Assembly: GCA_018716725.1 (NCBI GenBank)
Contig: DVJP01000054.1
Span: forward strand, 30,075-94,074
Direction of reading: 5' to 3'
DNA from: Candidatus Merdivicinus excrementipullorum
GTDB lineage: Bacteria > Bacillota > Clostridia > Oscillospirales > Ruminococcaceae
DNA length: 64,000 nucleotides
Of the stretch, positions 48,968-60,299 are shown in pieces. The notes below the pieces were generated by a model, which did not search any database, was not told the origin of the DNA, and saw nothing but the letters and a program-made list of their open reading frames with translations. The number at the start of each line of letters is the position of its first letter. Within the stretch, counting starts at the first letter, position 1. Made by a program: the position numbers and the translations under genes.

Positions 48968-50756
48968 GATCGGCTTCCTCCTCCATGAGCCCGGCAAACT
49001 GGGCTTCCAGTTCCCCGGTAACTGCGGCGTAATGGGCGTCCCACTGATCCTCCGGGACACGTTTGAGCCGCCCGATTTTTTCCATTACCGGCATGGTGAG
49101 AATCTGTTCCAAGGGGACTTCCGCCGCCACAGCTTCCTCCCCCTTGTGGTACCAGGCGAGGATGAGCTTTAACATCCCGTACTGCTTTTTGGGGGAAGTA
49201 TAAGTGTCCACATCGTCAAAGGCGATCTGGTGCAGGAAATCCTCCCGGACGGAACGGGCCGCCTCCAGGGTCATCCGGTCCTTTAAGGCCAGGGCGTCCA
49301 CGCCCACCAGCCGGACGATTTCCTGAAGCTCCGCCTCCTCCTGCAAAATCCGGCGGACCTCCGCCACCTGGGCGGACCAGCCGGGAGCAACTGCCCGGTC
49401 GAAATATTCCGACAGATTGTCGCTGTACAAAGAATAGCTGGTGAGCCAGTCAATGGCCGGGAAATGCCGCTTGTAAGCTAAGTCCGAAGAAAGGCCCCAG
49501 AACACCTTGACAATCCGCAGGGTTGCCTGGGAAACCGGCTCCGAGGTGTCGCCGCCGGGAGGGGATACCGCCCCGATGGCGGAAATGGCCCCGGTGCGCC
49601 CGTCGGAACCCAGGCACCGGACAAAGCCCGCCCGCTCGTAGAATTCCGCCAGACGGGACCCCAGGTAAGCCGGGTACCCTTCCTCGCCGGGCATTTCCTC
49701 CAAACGGCCGGACATTTCCCGCAAAGCCTCGGCCCAGCGGGAGGTGGAGTCCGCCATAATGGCCACCTTATAGCCCATATCCCGGAAATACTCGGCGATG
49801 GTGATGCCGCTGTAAATGGAAGCTTCCCGGGCGGCCACCGGCATATCGGAGGTGTTGGCGATAAGCACCGTCCGCTTCATCAGGGAAAGGCCGGTGCGGG
49901 GGTCGTGAAGCTCGGGGAATTCCAGCAGAACGTCGGTCATCTCGTTGCCCCGTTCGCCGCAGCCAATGTAAACGATAATGTCCGCGTCCGCCCATTTGGC
50001 CAGCTGATGCTGCACCACGGTTTTGCCGGAGCCGAAAGGCCCGGGGATGGCGGCGATGCCCCCTTTGGCAATGGGGAACAGGGTGTCGATAACCCGCTGT
50101 CCTGTGACCATGGGCTCTTCCGGGGCGATTTTTTCCGCCGTAGGGCGGCCCCGGCGGACAGGCCATTTTTGCAGCATGGGGAGCTCCAGCAGTTCCCCGT
50201 TTTCCTTGCGGATCCTGGCGATAGGCTCCACAATGGTGGCCTCCCCCTCAAAAATCCATTCCAGGGTGCCGGACGCTTTGGGGGGCATCATGATTTTATG
50301 GAGGACAGCCGGGGTTTCCTGGACTGTGCCCAGGATGTCGCCGGGAACCAGCTTGTCCCCGACTTTGGCTTTCGGCACAAAGGCCCATTTTTTCTCCCGG
50401 TTCAGTTTGGGCACCTCAACGCCCCGGGTAATCCGGTCGCCGGCGGTTTCGTAAATCACGTTCAAGGGCCGCTGGATACCGTCAAAAATCCCCTCGATGA
50501 GACCCGGGGCCAGCTCCACGGATAAAGGCTCGCCGGTGCCGTAAACCGGTTCTCCGGGGCCTAAACCCGCCGTTTCCTCATATACCTGAATGGAAGCCCG
50601 GTCCCCCCGCAGCTCGATGACCTCCCCGATTAAGCGCTTTTCGCTGACCCGGACCACGTCGAACATCTGGACGCCGCCCATGCCTTCCGCCACAATCAGA
50701 GGGCCGGCCACCTTGCGGATAACTCCGCGGGCTTCCTGTTCCTTTGGACTGTTCAT
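48960..50756 (-). CDS. ntpA: V-type ATP synthase catalytic subunit A
   Basis: This 598-residue catalytic subunit hydrolyses or makes ATP. Its P-loop is [18 protein letters not shown] near residue 230. The V-type-specific insertion (about residues 110-190, [21 protein letters not shown]) is present. [32 protein letters not shown] and [25 protein letters not shown] are the conserved catalytic blocks. ATG 50756 follows AGGAGAAGAAT. It matches the family length. Confidence 0.97.
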   Translation of the reverse strand: MNSPKEQEARGVIRKVAGPLIVAEGMGGVQMFDVVRVSEKRLIGEVIELRGDRASIQVYEETAGLGPGEPVYGTGEPLSVELAPGLIEGIFDGIQRPLNVIYETAGDRITRGVEVPKLNREKKWAFVPKAKVGDKLVPGDILGTVQETPAVLHKIMMPPKASGTLEWIFEGEATIVEPIARIRKENGELLELPMLQKWPVRRGRPTAEKIAPEEPMVTGQRVIDTLFPIAKGGIAAIPGPFGSGKTVVQHQLAKWADADIIVYIGCGERGNEMTDVLLEFPELHDPRTGLSLMKRTVLIANTSDMPVAAREASIYSGITIAEYFRDMGYKVAIMADSTSRWAEALREMSGRLEEMPGEEGYPAYLGSRLAEFYERAGFVRCLGSDGRTGAISAIGAVSPPGGDTSEPVSQATLRIVKVFWGLSSDLAYKRHFPAIDWLTSYSLYSDNLSEYFDRAVAPGWSAQVAEVRRILQEEAELQEIVRLVGVDALALKDRMTLEAARSVREDFLHQIAFDDVDTYTSPKKQYGMLKLILAWYHKGEEAVAAEVPLEQILTMPVMEKIGRLKRVPEDQWDAHYAAVTGELEAQFAGLMEEEADHA

Positions 50757-50779
50757 ATTCTTCTCCTTCTATCGGCAGA

Positions 50780-51106
50780 CTATTGCAGGTCCATTCCGAC
50801 CGCTTTATAGATATTGCTCTGAATTTGCTCCCGGCCGAAGCCGTCGGCCCCCTTGCTTCCGGGGATAGGGATAATGGCCGGGCAGGTCCGGGCCTGGTAC
50901 CGGGCAAGCTCCTCGGGAACCAGCCGGGCAAGCCCCTCGGTGATATAGATAATGGAGCAGCCCTCCCGGGCCAGCTTATGGATGGCCCGGGCCGCTTCCT
51001 CCGCCGTTTCGGCTGGGAAAGTCTCAATCCCCAGCACCCGGAACAGCATCACCGATTCCCGGTCGCCGATGACGGCAATGCCGCCCCCCTGTTTTTCCTG
51101 GCTCAC
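50780..51106 (-). CDS. ntpG: V-type ATP synthase subunit F
   Basis: This 108-residue rotor subunit binds D in the central stalk. It begins GTG (51106) with GGAGGGG about ten bases upstream. IAVIGDRESVMLFRVLGIETFPAETAEEA, IIYITEGLARLVPEEL and PAIIPIPGSKGADGFGREQI are the conserved F features. It sits between C and A as expected for the operon. Confidence 0.93.
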   Translation of the reverse strand: MSQEKQGGGIAVIGDRESVMLFRVLGIETFPAETAEEAARAIHKLAREGCSIIYITEGLARLVPEELARYQARTCPAIIPIPGSKGADGFGREQIQSNIYKAVGMDLQ

Positions 51107-51127
51107 AGGGAACCCCTCCTTTCCAAG

Positions 51128-52045
51128 CTACGTTTTCTGGGCAAAGAGCACCCGCAGCTCCCTTGCCTCGTTTTCCCGCCGCATCAGATAGCAGGCGATT
51201 GGCCCGATGCTGAAGGCGTCGTCCTGCCCTTCGTTCAAAAGGGCGATGCGCTCCTGTGTAAAACGCTTTTCCGCTTCCACCAGCTGCCCGTCCCGGGCAT
51301 AGTCCTCCAGCGCCCGCTGGATGATGGAGGAAAACTCCCCTTTGCAGAGTATCGGGATAAACTGGCCCGAAGCCAGAGCCTCTGGAAACGCCTCCTCCGG
51401 GATGGTCCCGCCGGGAAGGAGCACCTTTTCTAGGGTTTCCCGGTCCCATTTTAACGCCGCCGCCCGCAGGACGCTTAAGACGTTGGTAAAATCCGCCTGG
51501 GCGGAAAAATACCGGGACAAAAGGGGATTTTTCTTCTTTTTCAGGACAAGCCGGATCTGTTCGAACACCGCCCGGTCCACCGCCGCGCTGAAGGAAAGCA
51601 GGCTGTCAAAATGATCTGCCTCCTCCAATACCGCCCGGAAGGCCTCCGGGAGCATGGAGTATTCCCCGGTTTCCACCGAAAGGCGCATGATTTCCGGCTG
51701 GACAGTCCCGCCCTCCGTCAAAAGGCGGGAAACATCCTGGGAAAGGCGTTTCCCCTTATAAGCCGCTTTCAGGTTGTGGGCGTCAATGGGCAGAAGGAAC
51801 AGGTCCGTCCAGGCCGGTTCCGGGGAAAGCTCGGCAATCACCCGGCGGGTTTCTTCCTCCTCCGCCCGGATCATGGCTTCCGGGTCGTCCTTGGGGGCGC
51901 CGTTCCCGTAGCCGGTTTCCGAAAGGAGCCGCGCCGCTTCTTCCCGGCCCGCTTCCCGGAGGCGCGCCCACCGGGGAGCGTCGATAAGCTTCAGCTCCAG
52001 CGCCCGGATGCGGCCTACGGCAAAGGGATAGCTGACTGTTGCCAT
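51128..52045 (-). CDS. ntpC: V-type ATP synthase subunit C
   Basis: This 305-residue helical subunit couples the membrane ring to the central stalk (AtpC/Vma6 family). It is somewhat short, as members usually have 330-350 residues. PFAVGRIRALELKLIDAPRWARL begins it; LPIDAHNLKAAYKGK, FDSLLSFSAAVDRAVFEQI, and the final IGPIACYLMRRENEARELRVLFAQK are typical. It starts 15 bases after subunit E. Confidence 0.93.
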   Translation of the reverse strand: MATVSYPFAVGRIRALELKLIDAPRWARLREAGREEAARLLSETGYGNGAPKDDPEAMIRAEEEETRRVIAELSPEPAWTDLFLLPIDAHNLKAAYKGKRLSQDVSRLLTEGGTVQPEIMRLSVETGEYSMLPEAFRAVLEEADHFDSLLSFSAAVDRAVFEQIRLVLKKKKNPLLSRYFSAQADFTNVLSVLRAAALKWDRETLEKVLLPGGTIPEEAFPEALASGQFIPILCKGEFSSIIQRALEDYARDGQLVEAEKRFTQERIALLNEGQDDAFSIGPIACYLMRRENEARELRVLFAQKT

Positions 52046-52060
52046 CTTCCCACCCCCTTC

Positions 52061-52702
52061 TTACTCGTCTTTGGGATACAAAATCCGGTAAATTTCCTGC
52101 TCCCAGTCCTCCCGGGCCTGGGAGAGCAAAGCGTCAAAGGACGCGTCCACGTCGTAAACCGGCCCCATAAGCCGGAACCCGCCGGTGACATTGGCGGGAG
52201 CGTCCGCAAGGGTCAGCTTCCCTTCCCGGCCGGATTCCTTCAAAGCGGCGTTTAAGCGTTTGAAAAAACTCTTTTCGCCGATAATGGGCAGGTTCCCTTC
52301 CGGCGTCCACTCATATTTCTCCCGGTCAGCCGCCGGGACTTCCATAATTTCCGCGCCGGTTTCCGCCGCTTCCAGCAAAAGCCGGGTGATCAGGGCTTCC
52401 CACCGTTCCTTGGGCAAGTCCGCCAGCTGCTCCCCGGCAAGTGAAAAGGCCTCGTCCATCACCGCCCGGCGGGCCGCCAGGGTATTTTTCCGGATTTGAA
52501 GCCCCGCCATCAGCCGTTCCCGCTTTTCCAGCTCCTCCGCCCTTTGGCGGGCGTTTCCGAGAATCGCGGCCGCTTCCGCTTCGGCGTCCGCCCGGATTTT
52601 ACCGGCGGCGGCTTCAGCCTTTTCCTCCCCCTGTTTTGCCAGGGCGGCGGCCTCCTCCTCCGCGTTTTTGCGGATTTTTTCTAAAATCGCTTCCGCACCC
52701 AA
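52061..52702 (-). CDS. ntpE: V-type ATP synthase subunit E
   Basis: This 213-residue peripheral-stalk subunit has a long N-terminal coiled coil rich in Ala, Glu and Lys (residues 1-100) and a C-terminal alpha/beta domain (VPAADREKYEW, VTGGFRLMGPVYDVDASFDALLSQ). It uses a TTG start at 52702, with GGGGG seven bases upstream. It begins 12 bases after the K subunit stop. Confidence 0.92.
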   Translation of the reverse strand: MGAEAILEKIRKNAEEEAAALAKQGEEKAEAAAGKIRADAEAEAAAILGNARQRAEELEKRERLMAGLQIRKNTLAARRAVMDEAFSLAGEQLADLPKERWEALITRLLLEAAETGAEIMEVPAADREKYEWTPEGNLPIIGEKSFFKRLNAALKESGREGKLTLADAPANVTGGFRLMGPVYDVDASFDALLSQAREDWEQEIYRILYPKDE

Positions 52703-52714
52703 ATCAATTCCCCC

Positions 52715-55054
<2,340 letters not shown>

Positions 55055-55058
<4 letters not shown>

Positions 55059-55363
55059 GGCCGTTCCATCCTTTCTACAATCCGCGCCGCCGCTTTGGGC
55101 AGGTTCATCCGGGCCTTTTCCGCCTCCAAAGCGTCCCGCCCAGCAGCTGCGGACAGCATCTCGCCGGTTTCCTGCTCCATGCGTTTTTGGGCTTCTTCCA
55201 GGATCTCTTCCGCCTGTCTCCTGGCCGCTTCAAGGATCTGCGCCGCATCGGCCCGGGCGGATTCCTGGGCTTTGGCGAGCTTTATGCGGTTTTCCTCCAA
55301 AACAGCCGCCTTTTTCTGCCTGGCTTTTTCCTCCTCCGCCTGGAGCGTTTCCAAAACTGACAT
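55055..55363 (-). CDS. ntpF: V-type ATP synthase subunit H (peripheral stalk)
   Basis: This 102-residue protein is almost entirely an Ala/Glu/Lys coiled coil (ETLQAEEEKARQKKAAVLEENRIKLAKAQESARADAAQILEAA). It is the size and position of the G/H peripheral-stalk subunit (NtpF/AhaH), which pairs with E. It is the first gene of the operon. AAAGGTGGTGAAAGG precedes the ATG. Confidence 0.85.
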
Positions 55364-55430
55364 CCTTTCACCACCTTTGCCTGCAAAGCCGCCCCATTAG
55401 GATTTCCCAGCGGCCATGTATATAAGAGAT

Positions 55431-55459
55431 ATTATAACAAATATAACTTAAAATTACAA
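55431..55459 (-). promoter_or_regulatory. Promoter of the V-ATPase operon
   Basis: Minus strand TTGTAA (55459-55454), 17-base spacer, TATAAT (55436-55431), about 68 bases before the H gene. Confidence 0.72.
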
Positions 55460-55547
55460 GGATATTTTTGACAAAATACGGAATATTACAAAAACCGTAA
55501 GGTTTCCTGATATTCTGACCGGCTGCGATAAAATTTGTAAAATACCC

Positions 55548-55579
55548 TTGACAAGGGGGTGTATTATGGATATAATACA
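55548..55579 (+). promoter_or_regulatory. Consensus promoter with palindrome, GntR-ABC operon
   Basis: TTGACA at 55548-55553 and TATAAT at 55571-55576 with a 17-base spacer match the sigma-A consensus exactly. GTATTAT-GGA-TATAATAC covers the -10 and is a near-perfect inverted repeat, as expected for an operator bound by the operon's own GntR repressor. Confidence 0.82.
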
Positions 55580-55608
55580 GTTAGAGAATACAGAAAGGGG
55601 ATGATCTT

Positions 55609-55983
55609 CTGGATGTCTGGTTTGGATTTCAGTTAAACCGGAAAGAGCCGGTGTATTTGCAGCTGGTCCGGCGGGTCAAGCAGCTGCTGGTTTCCGGCGG
55701 GCTTCAAGACGGGGAACTGCTGCCTTCCCGGCGGGAAACGGCTGCGCGGCTGGAAATCAACCCCAACACCGTCCAAAAGGCCTACAAACAGCTGGAAGAC
55801 GAGGGGATCCTTTCCACAGACAGCGGCGGCAGCCGCGTTGCCTGCCCGGAGGACACCCGGCTTCGGCTCCGAGAGGAATGGGTCCGGGAAATCGGGGCGG
55901 AGTTTGTGCAAAACCTTCAGAATCTGGGCTTTTCCTTTAAGGACGCCGTGGGCCTTTTAAGCGAATTGTGGGAAGAATCGTAA
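55609..55983 (+). CDS. GntR/YtrA-family regulator
   Basis: This regulator of about 124 residues has the short YtrA form: a winged helix (VYLQLVRRVKQLLVSGGLQDGELLPSRRETAARLEINPNTVQKAYKQLEDEGILST) and a short tail instead of a ligand domain. The track start (GTG 55651) would cut off the conserved beginning. The frame is open upstream as LDVWFGFQLNRKEP, and the only spaced start is CTG at 55609, eight bases after GAAAGGGG. An ATG in another frame at 55601 gives an 11-codon ORF. It is the first gene of an ABC operon. Confidence 0.85.
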   Translation: MDVWFGFQLNRKEPVYLQLVRRVKQLLVSGGLQDGELLPSRRETAARLEINPNTVQKAYKQLEDEGILSTDSGGSRVACPEDTRLRLREEWVREIGAEFVQNLQNLGFSFKDAVGLLSELWEES

Positions 55984-56033
55984 TTCCCGGCCCAATGTGT
56001 ATGAATCGTATAATACAGAAAGGATGATGCAAG

Positions 56034-56792
56034 ATGGCAAAGCCTTTTGTTTCCCTTTTGCGGCGGGAATTTTCCGGCCGGGTTTGGCAGATGTGGGGAT
56101 TTTTTCTGGCGGCGCTGCTTTTTCAGCCATTGGTGTTCTGGTTTCAGATCAAGGACCAGTACCAGCCCAAGCGGTTTGAGGAAGTGTACCTGGATTCCGC
56201 CGCGCCGGTGCTTTTGGCGGTATTTTTCGCAGGGATTGTGGGCTGGATGATTTGGCTGAGCCTGCGGGACTGCGGAAACGGCAGCATCTGCACGCTGATG
56301 ACCCTGCCCGGCGGCCGGGGGCAGCTCTTTTGGTCCAAGCTGCTGGGATATACTGGGGCGGTGCTCCTGCTGCTGGCGGGGGTGCTGGCGGGGATTCTGC
56401 TCTGTTACCCGGTTTATCTCTCCTGGCAGGCGGAGCTGGCCCAGCGGACCAACGCGGATTTGACCCTAAACGCCGGGCTGTGGCTGGCCCTGAACCAGAC
56501 GCCCCTGTTCCGGCTTCTCTGCCCCATGACCTTCCAGGAGATGGCGGCCAGCCTTCTTTTGCTGCTGGCCCTGCCGGTGTGGGCCTGTGATACCGGCTGG
56601 CGGATTGCCGGGCGGCATTGGATACGGGGCGGAATCTTGAGCCTGTCCACAGCGGTATGCTGGGCGCTGGTGTTCCGGGGGCGGCTGACGGAGGCGTGGC
56701 TTTTGGAAATCCCCAGCCTGATTGTTTTAGCGGCGCTGGTGATTCTCATGGCCGCCGACAGCCTTTGGCTCCTGCACCGGGGCGACATATAG
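56034..56792 (+). CDS. ABC transporter membrane protein (ytr-like operon)
   Basis: This 252-residue protein has about six hydrophobic helices (GFFLAALLFQPLVFWF, VLLAVFFAGIVGWMIWLSL, GAVLLLLAGVLAGILLCYP, and others). The LRDCGNGSICTLMTLPGGRGQLFWSKLLGY loop between helices 2 and 3 looks like the coupling loop of ABC-2 permeases. The start ATG follows AAAGGATGATGCAAG. It is the likely permease for the ATPase at 58127. Substrate unknown; related YtrA-controlled systems respond to cell-wall stress. Confidence 0.78.
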   Translation: MAKPFVSLLRREFSGRVWQMWGFFLAALLFQPLVFWFQIKDQYQPKRFEEVYLDSAAPVLLAVFFAGIVGWMIWLSLRDCGNGSICTLMTLPGGRGQLFWSKLLGYTGAVLLLLAGVLAGILLCYPVYLSWQAELAQRTNADLTLNAGLWLALNQTPLFRLLCPMTFQEMAASLLLLLALPVWACDTGWRIAGRHWIRGGILSLSTAVCWALVFRGRLTEAWLLEIPSLIVLAALVILMAADSLWLLHRGDI

Positions 56793-56805
56793 GGAGGTGG
56801 CACAT

Positions 56806-58134
56806 ATGCTGCGATTCATCCGCAAATACAAAGGAGTTTTGTCCCTCGGCGCGGCGGCGCTGGTCATTGGCGGCGTTTACCTGGCGGCCTGGCTGCCGGT
56901 TTTCGGGGAAGGGTTCCAGATTTCCGTTGAAAAGGAATGGGGCCGCCCCAGCGCACTGGGCGAATTTGCCCTGACCGGCTCCGTTACCGACGGCCGGTCG
57001 GAAACGGTATTCACCTTGGACCAAACCGGCCTTTCCCAGAAATCCCGGGCAATCCCGCCGGAAACCGCGGAAGAGGACTTCACCGCATTTTCCCAAAAGG
57101 CGTACTACCTTCCCGGAGAGATTGAACGGGAGGAGCTTTTGGCCGCTCCAGACGAAGAGGAATACAACTACCAGCTAACCCAGCGGACATGGAGTGAAGA
57201 TACCCAGCTTATTTGGGAAATCCAGCGGTTTCATTTTAACACGCAGTCCGACTGCCATGTCCGGCTGAACACCGGCCTCACCTACCCTGGAATCGTCTGC
57301 CTGCTGAAGACCGCCACCACTATGTTTGACCCCGCTCCTTCGGACGAGGAAATCCGGGAGTTTTTGGAGCCCAATGATTTCTCCCCTAACAAAAATCTGC
57401 TGGACGCGGTATTCGGGGAATCCACAAGGCCGAATTTGGACAGTATAGCAGAAGCAAACGGCACCTTCTACTTTGTCCCCACGGTTTCCCAGGAGTGGGA
57501 AGGGACCCGGTATATTTACCGGGTTGACCAGGGGGAACCCTGGATTGCCACAGCTTTTGTGGATGCTTCCGAGCCCATTGGCCAGGCAACGCCTATCGCA
57601 GAGGTGCAAAGAGGGAGAGATTTGGACATTTGGGGGCTTTACGCCACCCTGGACGGCGCCCTGGTGCTGGTGGGGCAATATATGGGGACGCCCATTTTCC
57701 AGATATACGACCCGGAAACCGGGGAAATGACCGGGGAAGTGACCGCCCCGGGGCTTTATCTCTCCGACAAATCGAGTTTCCTGTTTTTCCCTCAGGGAAA
57801 CGGCTTCTGCGCCGGGTTTGCAGACTGGGAAACGGAAATCTCCTCCCTGGTAGCCATGCATAATGACATTGCCTGGCGGAAAATCCAGCCGGTGCGGCAG
57901 GTGCCCTTTTATTTGGAGCACGCCGTATCCGACGGGGAAAACCTGGCGGCCATTGGCAGCAAAAGGCAGATTCTCCGCACAAAGGACGTGGTCTGCGGAG
58001 CGGTCTGGGATCACGACGGCCTGGCCTATCAGGTTCATTTGAGCACCCCTATCCAGCAGGACGAAAAGTATGAAGGCGGCGAGCACCGGTATCTGGACAA
58101 TTTTCAGGTGAAAAGGAGGGGTTCCCGTGATTGA
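56806..58134 (+). CDS. Membrane-anchored extracytoplasmic protein of the GntR-ABC operon
   Basis: This 442-residue protein has one N-terminal helix (LSLGAAALVIGGVYLAAWL, residues about 12-30), then a long, likely extracytoplasmic region. It contains repeated short beta strands (GTFYFVPTVSQEWEGTRYIYRVDQGEPWIATAF and LDIWGLYATLDGALVLVGQYMGTPIFQIYDPETGEMTGEV), which suggests a beta-propeller. I do not recognise a family. ATG 56806 is eight bases after GGGAGG. It overlaps the ATPase gene by eight bases, so it is part of the transporter unit, perhaps a sensor or substrate-handling subunit. Confidence 0.78.
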   Translation: MLRFIRKYKGVLSLGAAALVIGGVYLAAWLPVFGEGFQISVEKEWGRPSALGEFALTGSVTDGRSETVFTLDQTGLSQKSRAIPPETAEEDFTAFSQKAYYLPGEIEREELLAAPDEEEYNYQLTQRTWSEDTQLIWEIQRFHFNTQSDCHVRLNTGLTYPGIVCLLKTATTMFDPAPSDEEIREFLEPNDFSPNKNLLDAVFGESTRPNLDSIAEANGTFYFVPTVSQEWEGTRYIYRVDQGEPWIATAFVDASEPIGQATPIAEVQRGRDLDIWGLYATLDGALVLVGQYMGTPIFQIYDPETGEMTGEVTAPGLYLSDKSSFLFFPQGNGFCAGFADWETEISSLVAMHNDIAWRKIQPVRQVPFYLEHAVSDGENLAAIGSKRQILRTKDVVCGAVWDHDGLAYQVHLSTPIQQDEKYEGGEHRYLDNFQVKRRGSRD

Positions 58135-58849
58135 GGTCAAAAATGTGGAAAAAACCTATCCGGTGACGGGCCGGGTCCTTACTGACATCAGCTTCACTAT
58201 CCCGGACGGGCAGATTGTGGGGCTTTTGGGCCGCAACGGCGTGGGCAAGACCACCCTGTTAAAGCGGATGGCGGGCATCACCGGCGGAGGCGGGGAGGTT
58301 CTCTACGACGGCAGGCCCCCGGAAAAATGCCGGGAAGATGTGGCCTTTTTAAGCGGCGACGGCACCTTTTTCCCGGAAATGACCCCCTTGGAATACGGGG
58401 AGTTCCTCTGCGGGTTCTATCCCCGGTTTGACCGGGAACGGTTCACCAGGCTTTTGGACTTTTTCGAACTGGGGCTTTCCCTGCGCCAGCGGGCCGGAAG
58501 CCTTTCCAAGGGCCAGAAAACCCGGCTGGAGCTGGCGGCGGGGTTTTCCCGGGGGGCCAAATATCTGTTGCTGGACGAACCTTTTTCCGGCAAGGACGTT
58601 TTTTCCCGGAAGGATTTTTTAAAGCTTTTGACTGCCGGGCTGACCAAGGGGGAAACCTTAGTCATCTCCACCCACGATGTGGAGGAGATGGAAAACATTT
58701 TTGACCGGGCCATCCTCCTGCGGTACGGCGGGGTGAAAGCGGACCTGATGGCGGAGGAATGGCAGGAGGGCGGCGTTTCCCTGGCGGACCTTTATGCGGA
58801 CGCCATGGGCTACGACCCAAACCGCTACCGGGAATTTTTGGAACCCTAA
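58127..58849 (+). CDS. ABC transporter ATP-binding protein (YtrB-like)
   Basis: This 240-residue ATPase has Walker A GRNGVGKTT, signature LSKGQKTR, Walker B LLLDEPFSGKD and switch His in STHDVEEM. The Asp after Walker B is GKD, with LD replaced; GLD is more usual. It starts at GTG 58127 with AAAAGGAGG about eight bases upstream. The last gene of the four-gene GntR-led operon. It fits the YtrB type, which moves peptides or wall-active compounds. Confidence 0.9.
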   Translation: MIEVKNVEKTYPVTGRVLTDISFTIPDGQIVGLLGRNGVGKTTLLKRMAGITGGGGEVLYDGRPPEKCREDVAFLSGDGTFFPEMTPLEYGEFLCGFYPRFDRERFTRLLDFFELGLSLRQRAGSLSKGQKTRLELAAGFSRGAKYLLLDEPFSGKDVFSRKDFLKLLTAGLTKGETLVISTHDVEEMENIFDRAILLRYGGVKADLMAEEWQEGGVSLADLYADAMGYDPNRYREFLEP

Positions 58850-58887
58850 AACCTTTTCTGGGCGTTTATAGACAGAGAAAAACAACG

Positions 58888-58921
58888 AAGCCCGGACGTC
58901 TGAAACAGGCGTCCGGGTTTT
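58888..58921. terminator. Bidirectional terminator
   Basis: AGCCCGGACG-(13)-CGTCCGGGTTTT separates the ABC operon from convergent ribU. Confidence 0.87.
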
Positions 58922-58931
58922 GCTGCATTTT

Positions 58932-59543
58932 TTATCCTGCGGTTTTTCCCTGAAGCAGGGGGGAGAGTTTTTTGTACACCAGCATGGTGACAATCACGCT
59001 GCACATGCCTTTGATAAAGGTAAAGGGCATATTGAACACCCACAAAGCCTGCCAAAGGTTCTCCACCTTGGGGTTGATGGCCTGGTACATGCCCATAATG
59101 GCCTCCATGGGCATAAACTGGGTGTAAATGGGGTACACGATGAAGTAGTTGGTGAACACGCTGAGGACCGCCATGGCCACCGCCCCGGCCAATGCGCCAA
59201 TCAACGCGCTGGCGCGGGTTTTCCGGTACCGGTAGATAAGCCCTGCGGGCAGCACGAAGCAGCACCCCAGCAGGAAATTGGACAGTTCCCCTACCCCGCC
59301 GGTTTGAGAGGCAAAGAGGTTTAAGAGGTTCTTAATGAGGCAGACCACTACCCCGCTGACCGGCCCTAAACTGAAAGCGGCAATCAGCGCCGGAAGCTCG
59401 GAGAAATCCATGGAAATAAAGCTGGGCATCAGGGGCACTTTGAAGCTGAAGAGCATCAGCACCGCTGAAATTGCCCCCAAAAGGGCGGTCATGGTCATTT
59501 TGCGGATGTTTACACGGTTTCGAATAGTTGCATTGGTTTTCAT
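58932..59543 (-). CDS. ribU: Riboflavin ECF transporter substrate-binding subunit
   Basis: This 203-residue membrane protein with about six helices is the S component that binds riboflavin and joins a shared energy-coupling module. MTMTALLGAISAVLMLFSFKVPLMPSFISMDFSELPALIAAFSLGP is the typical RibU N-terminus, and the GP..G...C..KN segment with LLNLF follows. The FMN riboswitch just upstream confirms the vitamin. ATG 59543 is seven bases after AAAGGA. The EcfA/T genes are not in the window. Confidence 0.93.
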   Translation of the reverse strand: MKTNATIRNRVNIRKMTMTALLGAISAVLMLFSFKVPLMPSFISMDFSELPALIAAFSLGPVSGVVVCLIKNLLNLFASQTGGVGELSNFLLGCCFVLPAGLIYRYRKTRASALIGALAGAVAMAVLSVFTNYFIVYPIYTQFMPMEAIMGMYQAINPKVENLWQALWVFNMPFTFIKGMCSVIVTMLVYKKLSPLLQGKTAG

Positions 59544-59589
59544 GGCAGTTCCTTTCCGCGGGGTGTCCCGTTTAAGGGAGGTTGGGAAA

Positions 59590-59622
59590 GAAAAACGCCC
59601 GCCGGATATGCTCCCGCGGGCG
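59590..59622 (-). terminator. Riboswitch-controlled terminator before ribU
   Basis: Minus strand CGCCCGC-(14)-GCGGGCG followed by TTTTTCTTT. It lies between the FMN aptamer and ribU, so FMN binding would end transcription early. Confidence 0.82.
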
Positions 59623-59664
59623 AATACATCGAATATCCCCGCCAAAACCGGCAGGAACTTTTAG

Positions 59665-59777
59665 GATGTTTCTTTCATCCGGACTGTAACCGTCGGCCCC
59701 GGAATTTCACCGGGTCAACGCCAAAGGCGCTCGCGGGCTTTACCGCCGGTGGAGAATTTCACTCCGCCCCGAAACAT
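59665..59777 (-). promoter_or_regulatory. FMN riboswitch (RFN element)
   Basis: On the minus strand the aptamer reads TTTCGGGGCGGAGTGAAATT, ACCGGCGGTAAAGCCCGCGAGC, CCCGGTGAAATTCCGGGGCCGACGGTTACAGTCCGGATG and a closing GAAA strand. These are the conserved RFN core segments in their usual order. It controls ribU through the terminator that follows. Confidence 0.95.
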
Positions 59778-59805
59778 AAAATTTTAAAGGTGTGAATGGA
59801 TGCGC

Positions 59806-60258
59806 TTATTTGCAGTCGCAGCCGCCCTGCTCCTGGCCGCAGTCACAGCCGTCCAGGCCCAGGTCAAACTCCAACTCCTGGCCGCAGGCGGGGCATTTCA
59901 TCTCGCCTTCGTCCAGCATTTCCTCATCGATATAGAGGGTGTTGCCGCAGGTAGGGCAGGTAACCTCGTAGGTTTCCTCATCACCGCAGCAATCGCAGTC
60001 GTCGTCGCAGCAATCGCACTCGTCGTCCTCGTCCTCGTCGCCGAAAACGTAGTCGCGGACATCGTCCAGGTCCTCGTCCATGGCTTCGATGACGTTGCAC
60101 AGCTCGTCGGTTTCCTCTTCCAGATCGGTCACCGTCGCGGCCATTTCATCCAGGGTATCCAAGATGGCGTTAAAGAGCTTGGTTTCCTTCTTATCGGGAT
60201 CCAGCTCCATGCCGTTCATTAAGCCTTTCAGGTATGCGACTTTTTCCATCAGTTCCAT
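59806..60258 (-). CDS. CD1247-like acidic zinc-ribbon protein
   Basis: This 150-residue protein begins MELMEKVAYLKGLMNGMELD, the CD1247 N-terminal domain common in clostridia. A helical acidic segment (EETDELCNVIEAMDEDLDDV), a Cys/Asp-rich stretch (ECDCCDDDCDCCGDEE), a zinc ribbon (CPTCGN...CPACGQ) and a final CDCGQEQGGCDCK follow. The two CxxC pairs fix one zinc. The function is unknown. AGGAGG is eight bases before the ATG. It is downstream of efp and probably co-transcribed. Confidence 0.85.
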   Translation of the reverse strand: MELMEKVAYLKGLMNGMELDPDKKETKLFNAILDTLDEMAATVTDLEEETDELCNVIEAMDEDLDDVRDYVFGDEDEDDECDCCDDDCDCCGDEETYEVTCPTCGNTLYIDEEMLDEGEMKCPACGQELEFDLGLDGCDCGQEQGGCDCK

Positions 60259-60299
60259 TGCAGGTTACCTCCTATCCAAAGCAAAGAATACAAACTGAA

